Positions 6,699-13,093 of a stretch of DNA of 20,451 nucleotides are shown piece after piece. Origin of the DNA: DAOLOF01 sp964463605 (lineage in GTDB: Bacteria > Patescibacteriota > Microgenomatia > UBA1400 > PJMF01); NCBI GenBank assembly GCA_964463605.1, contig CAYXBZ010000013.1:1-20451 (forward strand). The letters are read 5' to 3'. The translations under genes and the position numbers were made by a program. Below the pieces are notes generated by a model, which was not told the DNA's origin, did no database searches, and saw only the letters and a list, made by a program, of their open reading frames with translations. Each line of letters starts with the position of its first letter. Position 1 is the stretch's first letter.

Positions 6699-8480
6699 AT
6701 GCCTACTAAGAAAAAAAGTGTTAAATCTAAAAATCCAGATCAGTGGAATCTACAATTACTATATTCTTCTCCAAGTGATCCTCAAATAGAAACTGATCTC
6801 AATACATACAAAGAAAGAAGAAAAAGTTTCGCTAAAAAGTATGAAAAGCAAACTGCTTATCTAATCAATGAGAAACAACTACTTGAAGCCTTAACCGAAT
6901 ACGAACAACTTCTTAATGACCTTGGTGGAGCCAAGCCACTCATGTATTTTCACTATCTAACCGCAATTGATTCGGCAAACACCAAGGCTCAGGCTCATCT
7001 GAATCGAATCACAACTCAGCTTACCAAAGCTTACAATCAACTAACTTTTTTTCCTATCAAACTAGGTAAAATTGATCCTGCATTACAAACCAAATTTCTC
7101 AGTTCAAAGTCACTCACAAAATATCACTACTTTTTATCAAAAAGATTTGAGTTGGCAAAATATGACTTAACCGAGGCAGAAGAAAAAATACTTAATTTAA
7201 CCGATCAAACAAGTTATCAAATGTGGGTGGAAGGTGTAACTAAAGCCTTAAATAAACTTACTGTTAAGTGGCAAAATCAACACCTTCCAATATCAGAGGC
7301 AGTTCAGAAAATTTCTGAGCTTCCTACCAAAGAGAGACGATTGTTGCACAAAAAAATACTTCAGAAAATTTCATCTATTAGCGACTTTGCTGAGAATGAA
7401 ATAAATGCAATCATTACCCACAAAACCATTGAGGATGAACTTCGAGGTTTTAGCAAACCCTATCACTCACGAATATTAAGCTCGGAAAATGATCCAGAAA
7501 TTATCGAGCTGCTTGTTGACACAGTTAGCAAAAACTTTGATTTGGCTCACAAGTTTTATCAACTCAAAGCAAAATTGCTAAAACTTCCTTCTCTGGAATA
7601 TGCCGATCGAAACGCTCAAATTCAAGAAATTAAAAAGAAATACTCTTTCACTCAAGCAAAAAAGATTGTCAATGAAACATTACAAGAACTTTCTCCAGAA
7701 TTTTCTCAAATTTTCCAGAAAATGATGACTAGCGGTCAGATCGATATCTACCCAAGGAAAAACAAGGTTGGAGGAGCATTTTGCTCAAGTTCAATTAATA
7801 ATCCAACTTATGTTCTGCTAAATCATGTTGATGATTTTAACTCAGTTAGTACCTTGTCTCACGAAATGGGTCATGCTATTCATTCAGAACTAAGCAAGAG
7901 GCAACCAGTTTTCTATCAATCCTACTCAACCAGCATTGCCGAAACAGCCAGCACTTTTTTTGAGCAGTTCGTTTTCGAAAAAATGGTCAGTCAATTTTCA
8001 AAAAAAGACAAAGTGATCGCTTTGCATAACAAAATTCAAGATGACATTAATACTATTTTCCGGCAGATAGCATTGTTTAATTTTGAAATTGAACTTCATC
8101 AAAAAATTACAGATAGGGGATTTTTAGACTCTCAAGAAATTGGAAAATTGCTTAATCATCATATGCAATCATATCTTGGACCAGCTGTTGAATTAAATGA
8201 TTTAGATGGAAATTTCTTCATCTTATGGTCTCACATTAGAAGTTTCTTTTACACCTATACTTATGCCTATGGTCATTTGGCGAGTAAAGCCATGGCATCT
8301 CAAGTAAAACAAAATCCTCACACCATTGAAAAAGTAATTGAGTTTTTATCTGCTGGAGGAAATGCCAAACCAAAAGATATTTTATTCAAAGTTGGCATTG
8401 ATATTACTCAAAAAGATTTTTTTGATCAGGGAATAAAGACAATCTCAAGCGATCTAGATCTTCTAGAAAAGATGGTTTAG
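6699..8480 (+). CDS. pepF: M3-family oligoendopeptidase F
   Basis: A cytoplasmic zinc metallopeptidase of 593 residues, the usual length of the PepF group of family M3. It cleaves short peptides, and its likely role is recycling of degradation products. The zinc site is clear: H388-E389-M-G-H392 in T-L-S-H-E-M-G-H-A-I-H, and the third ligand E415 in S-I-A-E-T-A-S-T-F-F-E. An N-terminal helical region with D-L-G-G-A-K-P-L-M-Y is followed by the catalytic domain from about 200. The late Y-T-Y-A-Y-G-H motif (about 525), which helps bind substrate in this family, is also present. There is no signal peptide; the lysine-rich N-terminus is cytoplasmic in character. The start has only a weak GAG. Expression probably comes from the symmetrical promoter at 6641-6673. 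Confidence 0.93.
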   Translation: MPTKKKSVKSKNPDQWNLQLLYSSPSDPQIETDLNTYKERRKSFAKKYEKQTAYLINEKQLLEALTEYEQLLNDLGGAKPLMYFHYLTAIDSANTKAQAHLNRITTQLTKAYNQLTFFPIKLGKIDPALQTKFLSSKSLTKYHYFLSKRFELAKYDLTEAEEKILNLTDQTSYQMWVEGVTKALNKLTVKWQNQHLPISEAVQKISELPTKERRLLHKKILQKISSISDFAENEINAIITHKTIEDELRGFSKPYHSRILSSENDPEIIELLVDTVSKNFDLAHKFYQLKAKLLKLPSLEYADRNAQIQEIKKKYSFTQAKKIVNETLQELSPEFSQIFQKMMTSGQIDIYPRKNKVGGAFCSSSINNPTYVLLNHVDDFNSVSTLSHEMGHAIHSELSKRQPVFYQSYSTSIAETASTFFEQFVFEKMVSQFSKKDKVIALHNKIQDDINTIFRQIALFNFEIELHQKITDRGFLDSQEIGKLLNHHMQSYLGPAVELNDLDGNFFILWSHIRSFFYTYTYAYGHLASKAMASQVKQNPHTIEKVIEFLSAGGNAKPKDILFKVGIDITQKDFFDQGIKTISSDLDLLEKMV

Positions 8481-8512
8481 TTCAAAGCGAGATAATAAAA
8501 GAATTTCAGCTC

Positions 8513-9229
8513 TTAATCTTCTTGAGATTTTTTGTCAGCGTCAGCTAATTCTTCAGGAACACTCTTCTTTTTAAAGAAAAAGCCAACAATTTTATCCCAT
8601 CTTCCTCTTAAAAAGAAATAGAGAAAAGCGAACCCCGCCAAGATAATTGTAACTTTAACAATTGATCCGGTAGTATCAATCATCGCTAACAAACCACTGT
8701 ATTTTCTTACTCCTTCGTAAGCCAATATCAAAAAGAACATGAATCTAATGTAAGTACCAACGAATGTAGTCCACACATAAGTCCAGAGATTTAGCTTGAT
8801 CAACCCCGCAATTACAGATACTGGTAATGTTGGAATAAACGGCAAAGCTCTCAAAAAGATCATGATTACATCATCTTTTCTTGTTCCATCAAGAAATTTT
8901 CCATATTTCTCAATTTCAGCTTCATCAACTCCTAAAATTTTCCCCAATTTGCTGTGAGTTAGGTAATCTTCAAATTTATCAGCTATCCAATAAGTTAAAA
9001 GAGTTGCTATAGTTTTTCCTAATGTTCCAGTAAAAGCTATCACAAACAAAAACATAAACCCCAGTCCTTGCTCATAAGTTAAGCTCCCAGCCGTTATCGG
9101 CACAAAAGGAGAGGGGAGAGGTGCAAAAATCTCATCAATAATTGATCCTATAAATGTAAAAATTGGGAGAGGAATACTCTGAGCTAGATATTCTAGATAT
9201 TCTATTACTTGTTGGGCTGTCGCTTCCAT
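8513..9229 (-). CDS. DedA/VTT-family membrane protein
   Basis: A 238-residue membrane protein of the DedA (SNARE-associated/VTT) superfamily, several members of which translocate phospholipid or undecaprenyl-phosphate carriers across the membrane. Landmarks are the N-terminal re-entrant region with E33 and the proline pattern A-P-L-P-S-P-F-V-P (36-44), a G-x-x-G-K-T-I-A-T-L-L-T-Y-W-I-A stretch (68-83), and the hallmark F-L-R-A-L-P-F-I-P-T-L-P-V-S-V-I-A-G (125-142) with R127. A last helix (about 187-208) precedes a charged cytoplasmic tail. It converges on pepF with a 32-nt gap lacking a clear terminator hairpin. Substrate is not readable from the sequence. Confidence 0.88.
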   Translation of the reverse strand: MEATAQQVIEYLEYLAQSIPLPIFTFIGSIIDEIFAPLPSPFVPITAGSLTYEQGLGFMFLFVIAFTGTLGKTIATLLTYWIADKFEDYLTHSKLGKILGVDEAEIEKYGKFLDGTRKDDVIMIFLRALPFIPTLPVSVIAGLIKLNLWTYVWTTFVGTYIRFMFFLILAYEGVRKYSGLLAMIDTTGSIVKVTIILAGFAFLYFFLRGRWDKIVGFFFKKKSVPEELADADKKSQED

Positions 9230-9270
9230 AATTACTTAGTTAAATTAATAATGATTGCCACAAAAAAGTC

Positions 9271-9300
9271 ATTATATCTATAAACAAACTACGAGAGCAA
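9271..9300 (-). promoter_or_regulatory. Possible promoter of the DedA gene
   Basis: On the minus strand a perfect TATAAT (9276-9271) lies 41 nt upstream of the ATG, preceded at 18 bp by TTGCTC (9300-9295), which keeps only the TTG of the -35 consensus. Confidence 0.4.
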
Positions 9301-9375
9301 CCGCAACTAGATTAATTAGGAGTTTGAACACTGCCTTGCACTCAAAGATTCTTAAACAAAACAATACTATTGCGC

Positions 9376-9405
9376 TTGAAATACTACAGCCACTTTGATT
9401 AAGAT
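9376..9405 (+). promoter_or_regulatory. Possible promoter of the cyclophilin gene, giving a leaderless mRNA
   Basis: TTGAAA (9376-9381) and TAAGAT (9400-9405) are separated by 18 bp. Only 8 nt lie between the -10 box and the ATG at 9414, and no ribosome-binding sequence is present, so the transcript would start at or next to the start codon. Confidence 0.35.
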
Positions 9406-9413
9406 GTATCCCT

Positions 9414-10214
9414 ATGACTGATAAACAAAACACTACCCACCAAACTCAAAACATTACCCCCATTATTATTCTTGCAATCACCATTCTTGGACTCATCTTT
9501 CTTTTTTATAATAGAGGCACTGAAGATACTCAAGATATTGATTTAAGAGGTGAAATATCTACGATAGATGATGCATCGCTTGAAAATAATATCGAGTTAA
9601 TGCCTGACTCAACCTCCAATTCACCCAATTATCAAGAAGAGGAGACAGCTTCACAATCACCCCCAGAAATAAATACAAATCAATCAGAACAGTCGCCTAT
9701 GCTCAACAAAACACAAATGCCCCAACCCCAAATAACCATCAATCAATCACAGCAATATATTGCTAAAATTGATACTAATTTTGGCTTAATTACAGCAGAA
9801 CTTTTTGCTCAAGAAACCCCGATAACAGTTAATAATTTTGTGTACCTAGCCGAAGCAGGCTTTTATAACGATCTAACCTTTCACCGAGTGATTAATGACT
9901 TTATGATCCAAGGCGGTTGTCCTTTGGGTAACGGAACAGGCAATCCTGGATATCAATTTCAGGATGAAGACAACCCCCAACCCCTAGTTAAAGGTTCTCT
10001 AGCCATGGCTAACTCTGGGCCCAACACCAACGGTAGTCAGTTTTTTATCGTAACAGCCGACTCAACCCCCTGGTTAGATGGACTTCACACTCACTTTGGC
10101 AAGGTTATTGAGGGGATGGAAGTTGTTGAACAAATCGAAAGTGTTCAAACTGGAGCCAATGACAAACCATCTCAACCAGTGATTATTAATGCTGTTTCAA
10201 TAGAAACAATGTAG
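9414..10214 (+). CDS. Membrane-anchored cyclophilin-type peptidyl-prolyl isomerase
   Basis: A 266-residue protein. A short cytoplasmic N-terminus and one transmembrane helix (about 15-32) are followed by an acidic, Q/N/S/P-rich linker (about 33-112). A complete cyclophilin domain occupies about 114-266 on the outer face. Active-site residues are present: R158 in F-H-R-V-I, F163 and Q166 in F-M-I-Q-G-G, the N-S-G-P-N-T-N-G-S-Q-F-F-I strand (200-212), W220, and H225 in W-L-D-G-L-H-T-H-F-G-K-V. It should be catalytically active and assist folding of exported proteins. No cleavage or lipobox motif is visible, so the helix probably stays as an anchor. It is a single gene converging on the polymerase gene, with no obvious terminator in the 62-nt gap. 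Confidence 0.93.
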   Translation: MTDKQNTTHQTQNITPIIILAITILGLIFLFYNRGTEDTQDIDLRGEISTIDDASLENNIELMPDSTSNSPNYQEEETASQSPPEINTNQSEQSPMLNKTQMPQPQITINQSQQYIAKIDTNFGLITAELFAQETPITVNNFVYLAEAGFYNDLTFHRVINDFMIQGGCPLGNGTGNPGYQFQDEDNPQPLVKGSLAMANSGPNTNGSQFFIVTADSTPWLDGLHTHFGKVIEGMEVVEQIESVQTGANDKPSQPVIINAVSIETM

Positions 10215-10276
10215 ATCTGTTTCAAAATCTACCGACAAGGTTTTTAAACAACTGCCCTCTCACTAGCGTTGATTAA

Positions 10277-11512
10277 TTACCTAAAGTCAAATTGATATTC
10301 TTTATCTCCTAAAAATCCTGTAACTTCAGGATTAATTAATTTGCACTTTTTGTAAAGAGAGGCTGGTCTAACTGAATAGAGACCATATTTATTATCAATT
10401 TCATCCAGAGCAGCTTCTATCTTTTCAAATTTTTGCCAACTAGGAAGAAAAGGTTTTGTTAAAGAATCACTGGCTTGCAACATGCTTAAAACTACACCAA
10501 GCTTAATAGGACTAAACTGTTGCTGCCACTTTTTACTTAACCAATCGTCAAAGATAGAAAAAATTTCATAAGTATGGTTGAGATGATCTTTAAAGGTTTG
10601 CCCATAACCCCAATTTAGACCATTAGATCCTATTAAGAATAAACTGATTCTTCTTCCAGATAATCCCATTCTTCTAGACTTATAAACAACTTCTCTCGTT
10701 AAATTTAGTACTATACGCTTGATCTCGAGCAGAGATTTAATTAAATCCCAAGCAGTAATTGACCGACTAACAGACTTTGTTCTAGTAGACACAAACTCAT
10801 CATTATCTAATAACTGAAAGTGATGAGGTTCTTCACCATAAGCAATCTTTTGCAACTCCTTTGCCCAAAACGGACCAAAAAACAGTTCAAGATCATCAAA
10901 AGAATAAAAGCGAATTTGATAAGGACAATAAACTCCCATTTTTTTAAGTTTTTTTGCCAGTCTTATTCCTATACCACACACATCTTCAAATGAAACACTA
11001 GCCAATACCCCATCTTTATTTTGTGAATCAATCTCAAACACAGATCCTTTTTCACTTATCTCCGCTGCCATTTTGGCCAACAGTCTGTTTTCACCAATCC
11101 CAACATTAGCGGTCACCCATTCACCTAGTTGTTTTTTAATTTGAAGCTGAATCTCACAGCCCAATTGATGTAAATCAGAATAAAGATGCTTAGTACATTG
11201 AGAAACATCAATAAAAGCCTCATCCAATGAATAAACATAAACTCTAGGAGAGAGGTTGTAAAAAAGATTTTTTAGTTTTTTGGTGGCGCTAAAATACATC
11301 TCAAAATTAGTCTCTACTTCAATTAAGTCTGGGGCTAACCTTTTTGCTGTAGCCACATTAGTGCCCGTTTTTATGCCTAGCTTTTTAGCTTCTTTTGAAG
11401 CCGCAATAACACAAGTTCTACCTAGGTTTTTAACTATCGCTACCGGCTTACCTCGCAAATATGGATTTTCCTGCTGAGCCAGCGTGGCAAAATAAGAATT
11501 AATATCAACCAA
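10277..11512 (-). CDS. Y-family DNA polymerase (DinB/UmuC-like translesion polymerase)
   Basis: A 411-residue error-prone polymerase. Catalytic residues visible are D3 (V-D-I-N-S-Y-F-A, with F8 as steric gate) and the D97-E98 pair in Y-S-L-D-E-A-F-I-D. The finger motif is L-R-G-K-P-V-A-I-V and the thumb helix-hairpin-helix is near V-C-G-I-G-I-R-L-A-K-K-L (about 180). A little-finger domain follows from about 240. The start shown is a TTG at 11512, which leaves only one residue before the strand carrying the catalytic Asp. Upstream and in the same frame the DNA reads ATG-AAT-CGT-TAA-TTT-CTC-TTG, so a more normal start at 11530 is blocked by a TAA at 11521-11519. No ribosome-binding site precedes the TTG. 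Either the TTG is used or the gene is damaged at its start; the remainder is intact. Confidence 0.85.
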   Translation of the reverse strand: MVDINSYFATLAQQENPYLRGKPVAIVKNLGRTCVIAASKEAKKLGIKTGTNVATAKRLAPDLIEVETNFEMYFSATKKLKNLFYNLSPRVYVYSLDEAFIDVSQCTKHLYSDLHQLGCEIQLQIKKQLGEWVTANVGIGENRLLAKMAAEISEKGSVFEIDSQNKDGVLASVSFEDVCGIGIRLAKKLKKMGVYCPYQIRFYSFDDLELFFGPFWAKELQKIAYGEEPHHFQLLDNDEFVSTRTKSVSRSITAWDLIKSLLEIKRIVLNLTREVVYKSRRMGLSGRRISLFLIGSNGLNWGYGQTFKDHLNHTYEIFSIFDDWLSKKWQQQFSPIKLGVVLSMLQASDSLTKPFLPSWQKFEKIEAALDEIDNKYGLYSVRPASLYKKCKLINPEVTGFLGDKEYQFDFR

Positions 11513-11639
11513 GAGAAATTAACGATTCATTTTCTAAATTTTCTAAATAAAGTACATTGGATAAATTGATAAACTTCAATTTCTATGTGTTGCTAAATTT
11601 ATTTGATAAATAAAAACCATGAATAGACTAAAGCCTCAA

Positions 11640-11888
11640 TCAACCATCAATCCAAACATTTTCAAGAATCCAATCTCCAGAATTAAGACTAAATTGAAGT
11701 CTGTAAAGATTTCCCTTGGCAATCACCGAATAAATCTTGATTTTTACCAGCCCCTGCTTATAATCCGAAATTAGAGTAATCTGTTCAACTTTAAACAATT
11801 GACGACGCCATTCAAACCAAGTAGGCTTAAAAACAGAGCGATTAAAAACACCAGCAACCTTAATCGGTTCGTGTATTGTTTGGTACAT
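11640..11888 (-). CDS. Small conserved protein resembling DUF6504, next to the Y-family polymerase
   Basis: About 82 residues from the ATG at 11888, starting MYQTIHEPIKVAGVF. A longer reading from 11951 is possible, but its extra 21 residues are hydrophobic and would overlap the -35 region of the divergent flavodoxin promoter, so I prefer the short start. The visible pattern is E-P-I-K-V near the N-terminus, K-P-T-W-F-E-W-R-R-Q-L-F-K-V-E-Q-I in the middle, then a Y-S-V...Y-R-L-Q-F strand pair and a final W-I-L-E-N-V-W-I-D-G. From memory, this x-F-x-W-R-x-R-x-Y-x-V layout is that of DUF6504-type proteins, which in Actinobacteria are encoded beside Y-family polymerases. Here it lies 127 nt upstream of such a polymerase on the same strand. 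Function unknown; a single-stranded DNA or polymerase accessory role is only a guess. Confidence 0.65.
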   Translation of the reverse strand: MYQTIHEPIKVAGVFNRSVFKPTWFEWRRQLFKVEQITLISDYKQGLVKIKIYSVIAKGNLYRLQFSLNSGDWILENVWIDG

Positions 11889-11952
11889 AGTAACAGTAAA
11901 ACGAAAAATACCCAAAAATACAACCACGCAATTAATATCAAATAATATCAAT

Positions 11953-11982
11953 TTGACAAGCTGCTTAATAAATTTGTATAAA
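11953..11982 (+). promoter_or_regulatory. Strong sigma-70-type promoter of the flavodoxin gene
   Basis: A perfect TTGACA (11953-11958) and TATAAA (11977-11982) are separated by 18 bp. The -10 box ends 44 nt before the ATG, and a strong ribosome-binding site GAGGAGG follows at about 12015-12021. This is the best-matching promoter plus ribosome site in the window and suggests high expression. Confidence 0.7.
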
Positions 11983-12026
11983 GATAAAAAGAAAGATATA
12001 TAAATTAATAAATAGAGGAGGCAAAT

Positions 12027-12461
12027 ATGGCCAAAGTACTAATTGTATATGGCTCAACCACTGGCAACACAGAAATGGTTGCAGAACAAATCATGGATCT
12101 ATTGGAAGATAGCAATCCAGAAATGAAAGATGTAGCAGATGTCAGCCCCAACGACTTCGAGCAATATGACCTAATGATCTGGGGCTCTTCAACGTGGGAC
12201 GACGGTCTCCTACAAGCAGACTTCAGAGAGTTTGTTGAAGATAATGAATTGGATCTCTCTGGAAAAAAGATTGCTGTATTTGGATTAGGGGACAGCAGTT
12301 ATCCAGATTTTTGTGAGGCTGCCGCTCTTTTAGAAGAAGTAGTTAGCAAATCAGGTGGAGAACTACTACTTGAAAGCCTGAAGCTAGATGGTTTTCCAGA
12401 TGAAGAAGAGAATGAAGAAAAAGTTAAGATATGGTGCTCAAACATCAGAAAAAAGATCTAG
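12027..12461 (+). CDS. Flavodoxin (short-chain type)
   Basis: A 144-residue FMN-binding electron carrier. The phosphate-binding loop G-S-T-T-G-N-T-E (9-16) opens the protein. The two loops around the isoalloxazine ring are W-G-S-S-T-W-D-D-G (about 53-61) and G-L-G-D-S-S-Y-P-D-F (about 86-95). The absence of the extra 20-residue loop places it with short-chain (Desulfovibrio/Clostridium type) flavodoxins. It is very acidic, as expected for docking to basic partner proteins. Partners are not encoded next to it; by pathway logic it could exchange electrons with the [FeFe]-hydrogenase in this window or with pyruvate-oxidising enzymes elsewhere. Its strong promoter and GAGGAGG ribosome site make the start secure. 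The stop codon sits inside a small hairpin at 12455-12474. Confidence 0.94.
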   Translation: MAKVLIVYGSTTGNTEMVAEQIMDLLEDSNPEMKDVADVSPNDFEQYDLMIWGSSTWDDGLLQADFREFVEDNELDLSGKKIAVFGLGDSSYPDFCEAAALLEEVVSKSGGELLLESLKLDGFPDEEENEEKVKIWCSNIRKKI

Positions 12462-12474
12462 AAAAAACTAGATC
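12455..12474 (+). terminator. Hairpin overlapping the flavodoxin stop
   Basis: GATCTAG (12455-12461) and CTAGATC (12468-12474) form a perfect 7-bp stem around an A6 loop, with the TAG stop codon in the left arm. No T-run follows, so it is a weak terminator candidate or an mRNA 3'-end stabiliser. Confidence 0.35.
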
Positions 12475-12577
12475 AATTCACAAGTTAAGTCACTAATTGA
12501 GATGCTGATTTGGGAGAGGGAATGAAAAAATTAAGAGATGCGGATATAAATTGTAAGTATAGGTATAGGTATTTTAA

Positions 12578-12630
12578 TTATGCTGCGCCCCTAAAAGGGG
12601 CGCAGCATAAGCAGCATACAGCATAAACTG
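12578..12630. terminator. 14-bp GC-rich hairpin with iterated right-arm copies, between convergent genes
   Basis: TTATGCTGCGCCCC (12578-12591) pairs perfectly with GGGGCGCAGCATAA (12597-12610) around loop TAAAA. The outer part of the right arm is then repeated in the plus strand as GCAGCATA (12611-12618), CAGCATAA (12619-12626) and TGCATAA (12629-12635). The left arm could therefore pair in several registers. It lies between the convergent flavodoxin and YtxH-like genes and may end both transcripts, although no clear T-run follows on either strand. Confidence 0.45.
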
Positions 12631-12692
12631 CATAAAATAGTAAAAATCTTCAATACAATATTAATTCAATGTTAACTCAGCACTCTCAGTTT

Positions 12693-12971
12693 TCACTTTG
12701 CTTTTGACTCGACTTCCTTTTCTTTCTTTTCTGACTTTGACATCTCTTTTTTTACTTTATTGACTATCTTTTTAGCTTCGTCTTTAACTGTTTTGCCAAT
12801 TTCTTCAGGATGTTCTTCTACTTCTTCTTTAATTTTTTTAGCTTTTTCAACCGTTTGATCAACAACTTCTTTTGCCTTGTCTCTATTTTCTTTCTTTGAA
12901 AGAAAGACAGCAGCAGCTCCAGCAGTAACTCCAGCAAGAAAGGCAAATAAGCCTTTGTTTTGTTTGGACAT
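12693..12971 (-). CDS. YtxH-like small membrane-anchored protein
   Basis: About 92 residues from the ATG at 12971, starting MSKQNKG. A glycine/alanine-rich transmembrane helix (about 7-25: L-F-A-F-L-A-G-V-T-A-G-A-A-A-V-F-L) is followed by a long, highly charged K/E-rich helix predicted to be a coiled coil. This is the layout of YtxH-domain proteins, usually regarded as stress-related, with no proven biochemical role. The ATG is chosen over an in-frame TTG at 12977 because AGAAGG (12983-12978) is 6 nt from the ATG but directly abuts the TTG. It ends in TGA, one of only two genes here to do so. It converges on the flavodoxin gene and lies downstream of pyruvate kinase on the same strand, separated from it by a hairpin. 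Confidence 0.75.
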   Translation of the reverse strand: MSKQNKGLFAFLAGVTAGAAAVFLSKKENRDKAKEVVDQTVEKAKKIKEEVEEHPEEIGKTVKDEAKKIVNKVKKEMSKSEKKEKEVESKAK

Positions 12972-13022
12972 AATCAACCTTCTAAATAATTATTAACATA
13001 GATTATGCCTATGCTACAGCAT

Positions 13023-13049
13023 CTCCCACCCTTTGTTCAAGGGTGGGAG
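13023..13049 (-). terminator. Hairpin downstream of pyruvate kinase
   Basis: CTCCCACCCTT (13023-13033) and AAGGGTGGGAG (13039-13049) form a perfect 11-bp stem with loop TGTTC, 44 nt after the pyruvate kinase stop. No T-run follows on the minus strand. A second small hairpin ATGCT-AC-AGCAT lies at 13011-13022. Probably a terminator or mRNA 3' end between pyk and the YtxH-like gene. Confidence 0.5.
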
Positions 13050-13093
13050 GAAAATTTGTATAAATACAAGATTGAAATGTTCGCTAAAAACAG

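Noticed and set aside
9318..9398. AGGAG followed by a TTG-started frame of 24 codons
   Set aside because: Too short, alternative start, no family pattern, and it overlaps the likely cyclophilin promoter.
11889..11951. 21-residue N-terminal extension of the DUF6504-like protein
   Set aside because: It would run up against the strong flavodoxin promoter and its hydrophobic sequence does not fit the compact domain; the internal ATG gives a normal-looking N-terminus.
12972..12977. TTG start two codons upstream of the YtxH-like ATG
   Set aside because: The AGAAGG ribosome site abuts the TTG with no spacing but is ideally placed for the ATG at 12971.
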